64,000 nucleotides of DNA from Rhodovulum sp. P5 (lineage in GTDB: Bacteria > Pseudomonadota > Alphaproteobacteria > Rhodobacterales > Rhodobacteraceae), in contig NZ_CP015039.1 in the NCBI RefSeq assembly GCF_002079305.1, positions 2,774,001 through 2,838,000 of the forward strand, read 5' to 3'. Shown piece after piece: positions 10,146-20,025 of this stretch. Under the pieces are notes generated by a model. The model was not told the DNA's origin and did no database searches. It worked only from the letters and a program-made list of their open reading frames with translations. A program made the translations under genes and the position numbers. Every line of letters begins with the position of its first letter. Within the stretch, counting starts at the first letter, position 1.

Positions 10146-10290
10146 ATGTAGACGTACATGCGGGTTTATCCACAAGATATTGGCGTTGCGGCTGACGCAA
10201 TTCCGTCATGTTTCCTGCCATACCAGTTAACGCTTGACCTGTGCGTCCCAGCGGCGCGACCATTCTCGGTGGTATGCGAAGGGGCCGGAG

Positions 10291-10791
10291 ATGACCGTTA
10301 TCATCCACACCGAAAGTCCGCTAAGTGGGGACGCCCGCGACCTGATTGCGGCCAGCGAGGCGGCGCTTCGTGCCGTTTATCCGCCCGAAGAATGTTTCAC
10401 GCTGTCGCCAGAGGAACTCGCCCGAAGCGGCACGCAATTTCTGGTGGCACGCAGTGACGGGCGGCCGGTTGGCTGCGTCGCCTTGGTCGACCAGATATTC
10501 TATGGCGAGGTGAAGCGATTGTTCGTCGATACCACCGCCCGGGGCGTCGGTGTCGGACGGGCGCTGATGGAAGAAGCGGAGAGTGCAGCCCGGGCCATCG
10601 GTCTTGGCGCCTTGCGGCTGGAAACCGGCCGCGCGCTTCTGGAAGCGGTCAGTCTGTATCGTGCGATGGAGTATGTCGAACGCGGCCCGTTCGCGGACTA
10701 TCCCGATATCGCGTCGAACATGTTCATGGAAAAGCAGATCGGCATGACGCTGTTCTTCCCGGCACGGGATCGCATGCCCTGCACCGCCTGA
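10291..10791 (+). CDS. GNAT family N-acetyltransferase
   Basis: 166 residues. The central block reads VKRLFVDTTARGVGVGRALM, the GNAT acetyl-CoA binding motif A (R/QxxGxG/A as RGVGVG), followed by GALRLETG and LYRAMEYVERGPFADY, a C-terminal pattern seen in GNAT proteins acting on small molecules. ATG 10291 has AAGGGG upstream; a reading from 10234 adds no conserved sequence. It is divergent from smc and followed by a hairpin at 10847. Substrate unknown. Confidence 0.82.
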   Translation: MTVIIHTESPLSGDARDLIAASEAALRAVYPPEECFTLSPEELARSGTQFLVARSDGRPVGCVALVDQIFYGEVKRLFVDTTARGVGVGRALMEEAESAARAIGLGALRLETGRALLEAVSLYRAMEYVERGPFADYPDIASNMFMEKQIGMTLFFPARDRMPCTA

Positions 10792-10846
10792 GGATCGCGC
10801 TTCATCAAAGATAGGTCTCGCGACCTGCGCTCCGTCAACGGCGCGA

Positions 10847-10875
10847 GTCGCTTCGGATATGCGCATCGAAGCGAC
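10847..10875. terminator. Hairpin downstream of the acetyltransferase gene
   Basis: Perfect 9-bp arms GTCGCTTCG / CGAAGCGAC around an 11-nt loop, 56 bp after the stop codon. No T tract, so an intrinsic terminator is possible but not certain. Confidence 0.4.
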
Positions 10876-11005
10876 CGACTTCACACGAATGTGCACGGAC
10901 CAAAGGCTGTTGCGCCGGTCTGCTGCATGCTGGGCGCATCGTTTTCCAAGCAAATCCAAGCTGAAGGGCACCCTTGCCCGGTTTACCTCTTGGTCAGGGA
11001 AGCAA

Positions 11006-11034
11006 TTGCAATATCTGTGATACCTATTTATATA
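11006..11034 (+). promoter_or_regulatory. Sigma-70-type promoter for the membrane protein gene
   Basis: TTGCAA and TATATA separated by exactly 17 nt, in the only AT-rich stretch of the 277-bp intergenic region, 35 bp upstream of the ATG at 11069. AGGAG precedes that start as ribosome site. Confidence 0.55.
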
Positions 11035-11068
11035 CATTCTAAAGTGTGAATGTGACCAGGAGCGTCCA

Positions 11069-12283
11069 ATGCAATCCTCAACCTATCGGCCTGCCGACCG
11101 CTACTCGCCGATCTACTTTCTGGCCTCGCTCGGGGCGGGCGGGCTTGCAGTTACCTTCTTCATGTACCTCTTCTTCTGGGTGCCTCATCCCGGCCAGCCT
11201 GTGCCGGTGTTCGAGGATGTCGCCCGCGCCTTCAACGGCGGCGACTGGCTGACCCAGGCGATGATCGTGGTCGCCTATCTGGGGATCGCGGTGCTGTCCT
11301 TCTTCAACCTGCGCCTGCTGGTCTGGAACATCGTCCGGTATCGCCGGCTGAAAGGAACCGAGGCCTGGCAGAAACTCACAAGCTCCAATGCCGAAACGCA
11401 GCTTCTGGCGATGCCGCTGGCGCTGGCGATGAGTGTGAATGTGGGCTTCGTCCTCGGGATGGCCTTCGTGCCCGGATTGTGGGGTGTCGTTGAATTCCTG
11501 TTCCCCGCGGCACTGGTTGCCTTCGGCCTGATCGGTGTTCTTGCCTTCCGGCAGCTTGGGGGCTTCTTCGGCCGCGTGCTGACCAAGGGCGGCGTGTATG
11601 ACATGACCGCGCACAACTCCTTTGCGCAGCTTCTGCCGGCCTTCGCCCTGTCGATGGTGGCCGTTGGTTTCTCTGCCCCCGCGGCGATGAGCACGGTGCC
11701 CCTGACCGCCGGGATCAGCCTGATCGGGTCCACCTTCTTCGGGATCGCCGCGATCCTTTACGCGGTGGTTGCCGCGATCACCGGCTTCAACTCCATGCTG
11801 CATTACGGCACCTCGAAAGAGGCCGGGCCGACGCTTTTGGTGGTGATCCCGATCATGACCGTTCTGGGCATCACGTTCCTGCGCCAGCAGCACGGCATGC
11901 ACGCGACCTTTGGCGCCCATGATGCCGCGATCGAGACGCTGGTCTTCCTGTCGCGCCTTCTGGCGGTGCAGGTCCTGTTCCTGCTGCTGGGTTTGCTGGT
12001 TCTGGGGCGTCAGGGCTATTGGGGCCAGTATATCTTCGGCAAGGACAACTCGGCCGGGGCCTATGCGTTGGTCTGCCCGGGCGTGGCGCTGTCGGTGATG
12101 CTGCATTTCTGGCTGAACAAGGGCATGGTCGCCTCTGGCCTGATCGAAAAGTTCTCGGCGGGGTACTGGGCGATCTCCGCGGTGGCGGTGGCGCTTCAGT
12201 TCCTGATGGTCTGGTTCGTCTTCCACCTGAACCGGCGCCATTTCGGCCGGACGCATCACACGGATGCCGTGCCCGCTGAATGA
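11069..12283 (+). CDS. Multi-pass membrane protein, TsoY-like
   Basis: 404 residues with about ten hydrophobic segments spread over the whole length, N-terminus ADRYSPIYFLASLGAGG and a polar, His-rich tail (NRRHFGRTHHTD). From memory it resembles proteins labelled TsoY family (seleno)protein and, more loosely, the TDT/SLAC1-like ten-helix transporters; I could not check this. No in-frame TGA suggests selenocysteine here. It has its own promoter (11006-11034), an AGGAG site and a GC-rich terminator after it, so it is probably a single-gene unit. Substrate unknown. Confidence 0.7.
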   Translation: MQSSTYRPADRYSPIYFLASLGAGGLAVTFFMYLFFWVPHPGQPVPVFEDVARAFNGGDWLTQAMIVVAYLGIAVLSFFNLRLLVWNIVRYRRLKGTEAWQKLTSSNAETQLLAMPLALAMSVNVGFVLGMAFVPGLWGVVEFLFPAALVAFGLIGVLAFRQLGGFFGRVLTKGGVYDMTAHNSFAQLLPAFALSMVAVGFSAPAAMSTVPLTAGISLIGSTFFGIAAILYAVVAAITGFNSMLHYGTSKEAGPTLLVVIPIMTVLGITFLRQQHGMHATFGAHDAAIETLVFLSRLLAVQVLFLLLGLLVLGRQGYWGQYIFGKDNSAGAYALVCPGVALSVMLHFWLNKGMVASGLIEKFSAGYWAISAVAVALQFLMVWFVFHLNRRHFGRTHHTDAVPAE

Positions 12284-12294
12284 TCCGGAATTCT

Positions 12295-12324
12295 GGGCCG
12301 GGCGGGTCTTGCACCGCCCGGCCC
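12295..12324 (+). terminator. Strong terminator hairpin
   Basis: Perfect 11-bp GC-rich arms (GGGCCGGGCGG and complement) around an 8-nt loop, starting 11 bp after the membrane protein stop codon. The next gene is convergent. Confidence 0.65.
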
Positions 12325-12427
12325 CTTGCGGTGGGTCGGGGGCGTTCTGGCGACGACGCGCGAAGACCATCGCCGTTTGGGCGGCGAGGTCTCGGCCGCC
12401 GCGCTCAGCGGTAGAGCCGCAAGGGGG

Positions 12428-14082
12428 CTACCGCCTTTCGCCCATCGCCCGTGCCTCCGACAAGGTCATCCCGGTGGCCAGCGCTTCGGGGTCCAGGCGC
12501 AACTCGATCACGAAGGGGCCGTTTGCGGCCAATGCACGGTTCAGCGCGGCGGGAAAATCCGCCTGATCGGCAACCACGACGCCATCCCCGCCATAGGCCC
12601 GCGCCAGTGCGGGATAGTCCGGATTGGCCAGATCGGTGCCGCTGACCCGCCCCGGATAGGTCTTTTCCTGATGCATCCGGATCGTGCCGTAGCGCCCGTT
12701 ATTGGCGACGATGACCACGACATTCGCGCCGTGCTGCACTGCCGTCGACATCTCGTTCAGGGTCATCTGGAAACAGCCGTCGCCCGCCATGCAGATCACC
12801 GGCCGGTCGGGATGTTCCAGCTTGGCCGAGATCGCCGCAGGAAAGCCATAGCCCATCGAACCGGAGGTGGGGGCAAGCTGCGTGCCGTACTGCTTGAACC
12901 GGAAATAACGATGCAGGAACGCGGCGTAGTTGCCCGCGCCATTTGTCAGGATCGCGTCCTCGGGCAGGGTGTTGGACAGATGGGCGATCACCTGTTCCAT
13001 CTTCACCGCGCCGGGGGTTTCCCTCGGTGTGGTCCAGGTCTCGTACTCGGCGCGCGCGGCAGCCCGCCAGTCGGCCCAGGGGCCCGGCTTTCCGTTCGCC
13101 CGGGCAAGTGCGGCCAGTATCGCGGGGGCGGGGCAGACGATCCCGGGATCGGGGCGCCAGATACGGCCAAGTTCGTCGGGGTCGGCATGCACATGAACAA
13201 TCCGCTTGGGCGGAGCGGCCGGGTCGATCAGCGTATAGCCATTGGTCGCGGTGTCGCCCAGCCGGGTGCCCAGGGCCAGCACCAGATCGGCATCGGCCAG
13301 TCGTTGCCCGAGTTTCGGGTTCATGCCCACGCCCAGATCGCCGACATAGTGGGTATGGCGGTTGTCCATATGGCCCTGACGCCTGAAGGTCACGGCCACG
13401 GGCAGATCGAAGGTTTCGGCAAAGCGGGCCAGATCGGCGGCGGCCTCGTCTGAACAGTGTGGCCCGCCCACGACGGCCAGGGGGCGCTGCGCCCCCGCAA
13501 GCGCGGCGATCACCGCGTCGACCTCCGCCGGGCCGGGCGCCCCGGGCAGGCGGGCGGGGGGGCGATGTCCGGCACCTCGGCCCGCGCGCTCAACATATCC
13601 TCGGGCAGGGCCAGAACCACCGGCCCAGGCCGGCCCGAGGTCGCGACATGGAAGGCGCGAGAGATATACTCGGGCAGTCGCTCGGTCTGGTCCACCTCGG
13701 CAACCCACTTCACCAGCGGCCCGAAGAAGCGGCGATAGTCGACCTCCTGAAACGCTTCGCGATCACGATGGTCACGCGCGATCTGCCCGACAAAGGCCAC
13801 CATCGGGGTGCTGTCCTGCCGGGCCACATGCAGGCCCGCGGCCGCATTGCTGGCCCCGGGCCCGCGGGTTACGAACAGAACGCCGGGCTGGCCGGTCATC
13901 TTTCCGTGGGCTTCGGCCATCATGGCCGCGCCGCCCTCATGCCGGCAGACGATATTCGGGATCCCGGCATCGTAAAGCCCGTCCAGCGCGGCAAGGAAGC
14001 TTTCCCCGGGGACCGAAAACACCCGTTTCACGCCCTGAAGTACCAGTTGATCCGCCAGAATCCGTCCGCCGTGCCGTTCCAT
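12428..14082 (-). pseudogene. Thiamine pyrophosphate enzyme (acetolactate synthase-like), frameshifted
   Basis: Two overlapping frames make one TPP-dependent enzyme of about 551 residues. The N-terminal part (start 14082) has the catalytic Glu in CRHEGGAAMMAEAHGKMTG and a normal Pyr domain to VPDIAPP. The rest, in the next frame, has the central domain (VDAVIAALAGAQRPLAVVGG) and the C-terminal PP domain with GDGCFQMTLNE ending in VANN, the diphosphate/metal motif. The break is at seven G (13556-13562); an eighth base restores the frame. No small regulatory subunit is adjacent, and this group includes many enzymes that are not acetolactate synthases, so the substrate is open. Divergent from an FMN reductase gene. 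Confidence 0.85.
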
Positions 14083-14204
14083 CTGTCCTGCCTGTCCGTT
14101 TCGTTCGCCGGCGCACAGTGCGACAGCGAATTAAGCAGGGCAAGCCGTGCTTGCGAGACCGCCGTCCCGGTTTACGTCTGCCCGTGACACATAAGGAGAC
14201 ACAC

Positions 14205-14747
14205 ATGTCACACCACACGCTTCTGGGGATCTCCGGCTCTCTCCGGCGGGAGTCGTTCAACACCAAACTCATCCATGAGGCCGCGCGCCTGTTCGATCCG
14301 GCACGCTTTGACGTGGCAGACCTTCGGTTCCCGCTGTTCGACGAGGATCTTGAGGCCGAAGAGGGCATCCCGCCCGCGGTTCAGACGCTGGCCGACCAGA
14401 TCGCCGCGGCGGATGCCGTCGTGATCTCTGGCCCCGAATACAACAAGTCGGTGTCGGGCGTCCTGAAAAACGCGCTCGACTGGGTCAGCCGGACCGAAGG
14501 CAACCCCTGGGCCGACAAGCCCGTGGCGATCATGGCAGCGACGGCGGGCCGCGCCGGGGGGGAGCGCACGCAATTCGCGCTGCGCCTGTGCATGGTGCCG
14601 TTCCGCCCGCGGATCCTGCAGGGGCCCGAGGTGCTGGTCGGTCAGGCCCAAGGCCAGTTCGATGACAACGGGCGCCTGACCAACGAGATCAATCTCAAGT
14701 CGCTGGAGGATCTTATGGCGGCCCTGAGGCAAGCGATTTCGCACTGA
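14205..14747 (+). CDS. NAD(P)H-dependent FMN reductase family protein
   Basis: 180 residues with the flavodoxin-like fold signature: GISGSLRRESFNTKLI near the N-terminus binds FMN phosphate, and SGPEYNKSVSGVLKNALDW is the conserved block of the chromate/quinone/azo reductase family. Start ATG 14205 follows AAGGAG. It is divergent from the TPP enzyme gene and 77 bp upstream of the hydratase-like gene. Probably a soluble reductase of quinones, azo compounds or metals; the electron acceptor cannot be read from sequence. Confidence 0.85.
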   Translation: MSHHTLLGISGSLRRESFNTKLIHEAARLFDPARFDVADLRFPLFDEDLEAEEGIPPAVQTLADQIAAADAVVISGPEYNKSVSGVLKNALDWVSRTEGNPWADKPVAIMAATAGRAGGERTQFALRLCMVPFRPRILQGPEVLVGQAQGQFDDNGRLTNEINLKSLEDLMAALRQAISH

Positions 14748-14824
14748 CGCACGCGGGGTGATTTCGGCAAAAGTCGATGCAACGAAAAGTTGCGCAAGGA
14801 TTGGGCAGCGGCTAGCATGCCGTC

Positions 14825-15631
14825 ATGCATGAGGCCGTCGGAAAATCGCAGGTCCACAAGGATATGCTGGACTATGACCGGGTGGAGGCGCTGCACGCCA
14901 CGCTCGGCCTCGACGGCGATCCGCCGGGGCACTACGATCCGCTGCCGCCCTTCTACCACCAACTGTTCTTCTGGGACGTGCGCGCCCCGGATGAACTCGG
15001 GCGCGACGGCCACCCCAAGCTTGGCGACTTCATTCCCGATTTCGGACTGCCGCGCCGGATGTGGGCCGGGGGCAAGCTGACCTTCTTCGGACCATTGCGT
15101 ACCGGGCTCCCGGCCGAACGGACCACGACGATCGAGAAGATCGAAGAGAAGCAGGGCCGATCGGGGGCACTGGCGTTTGTCACGCTGAAGCATGACATCG
15201 TCGAGGGGGGTATGCTGCGGGTGACCGAGTTTCAGGACATCGTCTACCGTGCAGATGCCGACCCCGCGGCACCGGTGCCGGCCTATCCCACGGTGACCGA
15301 CACCGCGCAGGATGTGATCGACTATTTCTTCGGCCCCACGCTTCTGTTCCGATACTCCGCGCTGACCTTCAACTGCCACCGGATCCACTACGACCGGGAC
15401 TACGCCCAACGGGTCGAAGGCTATCCGGGTCTTGTCGTGCACGGGCCGCTTCTGGCGCAGTTGCTGATGCTGATGGCCTCGGCCTTCGGCCAGTTGCGCC
15501 ATTTCAGCTATCGCGCCCATGCCCCGCTGATGGATTTCGAGGCTGCGAAACTCTGCCGGGCGGGGGACAAGTACTGGGTGCAAGGCCCCGAAAACCGCCT
15601 GTGCATGAGTGCCGAGGCCGTCTTCGCCTGA
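14825..15631 (+). CDS. FAS1-like/MaoC dehydratase, mesaconyl-CoA hydratase type
   Basis: 268 residues with two hot-dog halves. The N-terminal half carries HYDPLPPFYHQLFFWD, and the C-terminal half carries the hydratase-like block FNCHRIHYDRDYA followed by GYPGLVVHGPL, where Asp and His are the usual MaoC pair. The best family match I know is the double hot-dog group including mesaconyl-C4-CoA hydratase and related acyl dehydratases. It would hydrate an enoyl-CoA-type substrate; mcd elsewhere in the window shows that mesaconyl-CoA metabolism exists in this organism, but that enzyme uses the C1 isomer, so a direct pathway link is speculative. Confidence 0.75.
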   Translation: MHEAVGKSQVHKDMLDYDRVEALHATLGLDGDPPGHYDPLPPFYHQLFFWDVRAPDELGRDGHPKLGDFIPDFGLPRRMWAGGKLTFFGPLRTGLPAERTTTIEKIEEKQGRSGALAFVTLKHDIVEGGMLRVTEFQDIVYRADADPAAPVPAYPTVTDTAQDVIDYFFGPTLLFRYSALTFNCHRIHYDRDYAQRVEGYPGLVVHGPLLAQLLMLMASAFGQLRHFSYRAHAPLMDFEAAKLCRAGDKYWVQGPENRLCMSAEAVFA

Positions 15632-15692
15632 CCTTTGCCCCTTCTTCTTGGCGAAAATACCCACCGGCGCTGTCCGCACCGCCCGGATGACC

Positions 15693-16145
15693 TCACCGTT
15701 TGTAGGGGGCCATCCCCGCCCGCGCCAACTCGTCCGCGCGTTCGTTTTCCGGGTGGCCGGCATGGCCCTTGACCCATTCCCATGTCACCTGGTGCCGGGC
15801 CTGCGCCGCATCCAGCCGTTGCCAGAGTTCGACATTCTTGACCGGCTTTTTTGCGGCGGTCTTCCAGCCGTTCTTCTTCCAGCCATGGATCCAGCCGGTG
15901 ACACCGTTCTTCACATAGGCACTGTCGGTGACGATCGTGATGGCGCTGGGCCGGGTCAGGCTTTCCAGCGCATTGATCGCGGCGAGGAGTTCCATGCGGT
16001 TGTTCGTCGTGTCGGCCTCGCCGCCTGACAGGGTGCGTTCCTTCACCACCGTCTCTCCGTCCTTCGCCAGAAGAAGCACGCCCCAGCCGCCGGGGCCGGG
16101 ATTGCCGCTGCAGGCGCCGTCGGTATAGGCGAAAAGCTCTGGCAT
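15693..16145 (-). CDS. rnhA: Ribonuclease HI
   Basis: 150 residues. Degrades the RNA strand of RNA-DNA hybrids. The DEDD metal site is visible: Asp9 in [15 protein letters not shown], Glu in NNRMELLA, Asp in VTDSAYV, and the late acidic residue in ENERADELA, with the handle-region WVKGHAGHP. Last gene of the ispH operon, starting 16 bp after the methyltransferase stop. Confidence 0.95.
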   Translation of the reverse strand: MPELFAYTDGACSGNPGPGGWGVLLLAKDGETVVKERTLSGGEADTTNNRMELLAAINALESLTRPSAITIVTDSAYVKNGVTGWIHGWKKNGWKTAAKKPVKNVELWQRLDAAQARHQVTWEWVKGHAGHPENERADELARAGMAPYKR

Positions 16146-16161
16146 GGGGGACCTTTCCGGA

Positions 16162-16761
16162 TCAGCCGCGCGTGGCGGTCATGTAGACGCAGTCCGTGGG
16201 TGTACCGTCGAAGCCCATGCTGGGGAAGACCTCTTCCGACAGCACTGTCAGACCGGCTTGGGTCACCAGCCCGCGCTGGTCCGAAACCGAGACATAGGTG
16301 TAGAACCGACCCAGCAGGTCGCGGCCTTCCCCCTCCCCAAGTTTCATGGTCACCGCGAAAAGCCCGCCGGGGCGCAGCGCATTCCGGATCGCCGAAAGGT
16401 GCCGGGGTAGCGCGGTGCGCGGGGCGTGCAACAAGGAGTAATGCGCCCAGATGCCGTCGAAGGCGTCTTTTGCGGTCAGCGCGTCGAATGTGGCAACGGT
16501 CACGGTCAGGCCATAGCGGTCGCGGGCAACGTCGGCCATTTCGGGGCTGGCATCCATCGCGGTGACGACAAGCCCCGCCTCGCGCATCGCGGCGGCCCCC
16601 CAGCCCGGTCCGCAGCCAAGGTCAAGGGCTGTGCCGCCCGCAGGCAGCGCCGCGATGAACCCGGCCAGCCGGTTGGCCGTCGCGCTGCCGTGATGGATTT
16701 CGGAATAGTCTGCGGCCTTTTCGGCATAGACGGCCAGCGTTTGCGCGTCGGTCCCGCTCAC
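16162..16761 (-). CDS. Class I SAM-dependent methyltransferase
   Basis: 199 residues. SAM motif I is [18 protein letters not shown] and motif [13 protein letters not shown], followed by [15 protein letters not shown] and [17 protein letters not shown], the methyltransferase 11/25 layout. The GTG start at 16761 overlaps the TGA of the DUF3429 gene (GTGA), so translation is probably coupled; a much longer upstream reading covers neighbouring genes and is rejected. Substrate unknown. Confidence 0.88.
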   Translation of the reverse strand: MSGTDAQTLAVYAEKAADYSEIHHGSATANRLAGFIAALPAGGTALDLGCGPGWGAAAMREAGLVVTAMDASPEMADVARDRYGLTVTVATFDALTAKDAFDGIWAHYSLLHAPRTALPRHLSAIRNALRPGGLFAVTMKLGEGEGRDLLGRFYTYVSVSDQRGLVTQAGLTVLSEEVFPSMGFDGTPTDCVYMTATRG

Positions 16762-17207
16762 AACAGGGCAAGGCCAAGGCTGCCGGACACCACCAGCGTC
16801 AGCGGAATGCGAAGGGTCATCCACCACCGCGGCGCAAGCTGAAGCCACCAGTAAAGCGCATCGAGAACCAGAAGCCCAAGAAAGCCCGCGACCAGCGCCT
16901 TGGCCGACTCTTCCGGCCCGCCGCCCACCATGAAGAAGGCCCAAAGCGCGGGGACGACCGACAGCGCATAACCCAGCGCGGCCTTGGTCCCTTCCGCCTT
17001 GGTGGCAAAGCCCCAAAGCACGCCCGACATGAAGGACAGGATGATCGTGCCGTAGAAATTCAGCACGTAGATCCCCGAAAAGCGCGGGCCCAGATTGGAT
17101 TGGCTGAACGTGTCGAGGCCGGGGAAGGTGACGGTCGCCGCCCCCCACAGGAACGGGATCAGCCCGGCAAGCCCAAGATACAGCGCGGAACGGGGAATGT
17201 CGGTCAT
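16758..17207 (-). CDS. DUF3429 family membrane protein
   Basis: 149 residues with five hydrophobic segments (LYLGLAGLIPFLWGAATVTF first, [12 protein letters not shown] last), no catalytic motif. Matches the DUF3429 family by length and the SGVLWGFATKAEG loop. ATG 17207 overlaps the TGA of the LysE-type gene (ATGA), and its own TGA overlaps the next GTG. Function unknown; an inner-membrane role is all the sequence supports. Confidence 0.85.
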   Translation of the reverse strand: MTDIPRSALYLGLAGLIPFLWGAATVTFPGLDTFSQSNLGPRFSGIYVLNFYGTIILSFMSGVLWGFATKAEGTKAALGYALSVVPALWAFFMVGGGPEESAKALVAGFLGLLVLDALYWWLQLAPRWWMTLRIPLTLVVSGSLGLALL

Positions 17208-17818
17208 GCTTTCTCCATCGCCAGTTTCAGGCCCAGCCCCGCGAAGACGGCGGCAAAGCCGCGATTCATCCATGTCATCACGCGGGCGCTGGCCAGCAGC
17301 CGGTCGCGCGCCGCGGCGGCAAAGAGCCCATAGCCGAGGAAGATCACGAAGGTCAGCGCCATGAAGACCCCGCCCAGCAACATCATCTCGGCCGTCGCGG
17401 AGGCCGGGTTGCCCGACAGGAAGGGCGGCAGAAGGGCGAGGAAGAAGAGCGACAGCTTCGGATTCAGGATGTTGATCAGTGCGCCCCGGATCGCGATGCG
17501 GGCAAAGCTGTCCCGCCCGCGCGCCTCTCCGATGGACAGCGCGCCGCCCTGCCGCACCGCCTGCCATGCGAGGTACAGCAGATAGGCGACGCCGGCGAAT
17601 TTCACGATCTGGAACAACAGGGCAGAGGAATGCAGAAGCGCGGCCAGCCCAAGGATCGCCGCGGCCAGATGCGGAACGATCCCGAAGGTGCAGCCAAGTG
17701 CGGCGGGCAGCGCGGCCCGGCGCCCCTGACCCAAGGACAGCATCAGCGTGTAGACGACGCCCGTTCCCGGCGCCAGCACGACGACCAGCGCCGTGATCAG
17801 GAACTGTGCCGACAGCAT
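17204..17818 (-). CDS. LysE family translocator
   Basis: 204 residues with six hydrophobic segments and the LysE/RhtB N-terminal signature LAPGTGVVYTLMLSLGQGRRAALPAALG. NPKLSLFFLALLPPF is the second family block. Predicted inner-membrane exporter of amino acids or related metabolites. Start ATG 17818 overlaps the ispH stop (TGATG) and its stop overlaps DUF3429 (ATGA), indicating a tight operon. Confidence 0.9.
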   Translation of the reverse strand: MLSAQFLITALVVVLAPGTGVVYTLMLSLGQGRRAALPAALGCTFGIVPHLAAAILGLAALLHSSALLFQIVKFAGVAYLLYLAWQAVRQGGALSIGEARGRDSFARIAIRGALINILNPKLSLFFLALLPPFLSGNPASATAEMMLLGGVFMALTFVIFLGYGLFAAAARDRLLASARVMTWMNRGFAAVFAGLGLKLAMEKA

Positions 17819-18768
17819 CAGGCCGGCTCTCGCACGATCTTGGGCAGGCGGAACTGGATGGTTTCATCGGCGGTGACGACTTCGTCCACCGTCAGGTCGA
17901 ACCGGTCGCGGAAGGCCTGGATCACCTCGTCGACCAGAACCTTGGGGGCAGAGGCGCCGGCGGTCAGCCCGATGGCCGACACGCCCTCGATCGCGCGCCA
18001 GTCGATATCGGCAGCCCGCTGAACCAGTTGCGCATATTCGCAGCCCGCATTGGCCGCCACCTCGACCAGACGTTTGGAGTTCGACGAATTCGGCGCGCCG
18101 ATCACCAGCATGGCCTGTACCTTCGGCGCGACTTCCTTGACCGCGCCCTGCCGGTTGGTGGTGGCGTAGCAGATGTCTTCCTTGTGGGGGCCTTCGATGT
18201 TGGGGAAACGTTCCTCAAGTGCTGCGACCACGCCCTTGGTGTCGTCGATCGACAGCGTCGTCTGCGTGATGAAGGCGAGGCTGTCGGGGTCGCGTACCTC
18301 AAGCCCTGCGACATCCTCGGCGGTTTCGATCAGCAGGACTTCGCCCTCGGGCAACTGGCCCATGGTGCCGATGGTTTCGGGGTGGCCGCGATGGCCGATC
18401 ATCACGATCTGTTTGCCGTTCTCGTGGTGGCGGGCGGCCTCCAGATGTACCTTGCTGACCAGCGGGCAGGTGGCATCGACAAAGATCATCTCGCGCCGCT
18501 GGGCCTCTTCGGGCACCGATTTCGGCACGCCGTGGGCGGAGAAGATGACCGGCTTGTCGACCGGGCATTCATCCAGTTCCTCGACAAAGACGGCGCCCTT
18601 TTCACGCAAGCCGTCGACCACGAACTTGTTGTGCACGATTTCGTGGCGGACATAGACGGGCGGGCCCCATTTCTCCAATGCCATCTCGACGATCTTGATG
18701 GCGCGGTCGACACCGGCACAGAATCCACGCGGCGCGGCGAGGTAGAGGGTAAGGGGCGGCTTGGTCAT
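17818..18768 (-). CDS. ispH: 4-hydroxy-3-methylbut-2-enyl diphosphate reductase
   Basis: 316 residues. Last step of the MEP pathway: reduces HMBPP to IPP and DMAPP with a 4Fe-4S cluster. Cluster cysteines sit in [24 protein letters not shown] and [12 protein letters not shown] contexts (three Cys conserved), with SAHGVPKSV and [15 protein letters not shown] for substrate binding. Start 18768 is preferred to 18789 because GGAG lies about 10 nt upstream and it gives the usual N-terminus. First gene of the ispH-lysE-DUF3429-methyltransferase-rnhA run. Confidence 0.96.
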   Translation of the reverse strand: MTKPPLTLYLAAPRGFCAGVDRAIKIVEMALEKWGPPVYVRHEIVHNKFVVDGLREKGAVFVEELDECPVDKPVIFSAHGVPKSVPEEAQRREMIFVDATCPLVSKVHLEAARHHENGKQIVMIGHRGHPETIGTMGQLPEGEVLLIETAEDVAGLEVRDPDSLAFITQTTLSIDDTKGVVAALEERFPNIEGPHKEDICYATTNRQGAVKEVAPKVQAMLVIGAPNSSNSKRLVEVAANAGCEYAQLVQRAADIDWRAIEGVSAIGLTAGASAPKVLVDEVIQAFRDRFDLTVDEVVTADETIQFRLPKIVREPA

Positions 18769-18832
18769 GGGTTCGATCTCCTGTTCCATAAAACAGGTAA
18801 ACCCGCCGGGGCTTTCCGTCCAGCCCCAGCCC

Positions 18833-19279
18833 CTAGCCGGTGGCCGCCGCCGTCGCCCAGGCAAGCGCGGCATATCGCCCGGTCTTGGCGAAGCTGACCA
18901 GAACCAGAAACAGCCAGAGCGGCGTGCGCATCATGCCCGCCACGACGGTAAAGGCGTCGCCGAAAGGCGCCCAGCTCAGCAGAAGTGTCCAGACGCCCCA
19001 GCGGCCATACCAACCTTGGGCGCGTTCAAGTTGCCGGTCCGTCACGGGAAACCATTTCCGGCCGCGGAAATGCTCCACCCACCGGCCGAGGGCATAGTTG
19101 ACCGCCGCGCCGAGGATGTTGCCGAGGCTGGCCACCGCGATCAGCCAGCCAAGACTGACCTGTCCGCCAAGCTGAAGACCGACAAACACGACCTCGGACT
19201 GAAACGGAAGAACCGTCGCGGCGCCAAATGCCGCGAGGAACATGCCCGCAAGGGAGGTCAGGGGAACAACGCCGGTCAT
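18833..19279 (-). CDS. YqaA/VTT (DedA-related) membrane protein
   Basis: 148 residues, four hydrophobic segments. [19 protein letters not shown] and [16 protein letters not shown] are the YqaA/SNARE-associated family blocks, followed by [24 protein letters not shown]. Related DedA proteins flip or transport lipids and support membrane homeostasis; the exact substrate here is unknown. ATG 19279 is chosen; GTG 19282 directly before it is equally possible. It follows the NYN gene by about 50 bp and precedes ispH. Confidence 0.85.
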   Translation of the reverse strand: MTGVVPLTSLAGMFLAAFGAATVLPFQSEVVFVGLQLGGQVSLGWLIAVASLGNILGAAVNYALGRWVEHFRGRKWFPVTDRQLERAQGWYGRWGVWTLLLSWAPFGDAFTVVAGMMRTPLWLFLVLVSFAKTGRYAALAWATAAATG

Positions 19280-19332
19280 CACGCCCCGTCAGATGCGGTG
19301 CGCGGCCCGGCTTTCAAGGTTGTCGTGTCGGA

Positions 19333-19905
19333 TCACTCGCTCTCGGTGTCGTCGGTGCGGGGGTCCTGCCGCTGCTCCCGCGGGGGGCGGCCGATGACCT
19401 CTTTCAACTCGTCCAGTTCGATGAAGTTGTCGGCCTGCCGGCGCAACTCGTCCGCGATCATCGGCGGCTGGCTGCGGATGGTCGACACAACCGAAACACG
19501 AACGCCCTGACGCTGAAGGCTTTCGACCAGCGGCTTGAAGTCCCCGTCGCCCGAGAACAGCACGATGTGATCCACCCGCGGGGCAAGCTCCATCGCATCG
19601 ACGGTCAGTTCGATGTCCATGTTGCCCTTCACCTTCCGGCGGCCCTGGCTGTCGGTGTATTCCTTGGCCGGTTTGGTCACCATGGTGAAGCCGTTGTAGT
19701 GCAGCCAGTCGACAAGAGGCCGGATCGGCGAGTAGTCGTCATTCTCAAGCAGCGCCGTGTAGTAGAACGCGCGCAGCAGTTTCCCGCGGCGCATGAATTC
19801 TTGGCGCAACAACTTGTAGTCGATATCGAAGCCCAAGGCCTTTGCGGCCGCGTACAGGTTCGACCCGTCGATGAAGAGTGCCAAACGTTCGTCTCGGTAA
19901 AACAT
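19333..19905 (-). CDS. NYN domain protein (LabA/DUF88 family)
   Basis: 190 residues. Motifs ALFIDGSNLY, KGNMDIELTVDAM and LFSGDGDFKPLV give the conserved acidic residues of the NYN/PIN-like nuclease fold, so RNA cleavage is the expected activity. The C-terminal ~25 residues are charged and disordered (RPPREQRQDPRTDD). Divergent from folK across 120 bp. Physiological target unknown. Confidence 0.9.
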   Translation of the reverse strand: MFYRDERLALFIDGSNLYAAAKALGFDIDYKLLRQEFMRRGKLLRAFYYTALLENDDYSPIRPLVDWLHYNGFTMVTKPAKEYTDSQGRRKVKGNMDIELTVDAMELAPRVDHIVLFSGDGDFKPLVESLQRQGVRVSVVSTIRSQPPMIADELRRQADNFIELDELKEVIGRPPREQRQDPRTDDTESE

Positions 19906-20025
19906 TACTGGTCCTTCTGGTAATACGTCCGCGGCCGGGGAATTCGAGTGTAGGTCGTCAGGTCATCACGAGAGTGAGATTTGATGTTCGGCGCGCGGTT
20001 CCCGGGAAATTAAAGAAAGCATGAC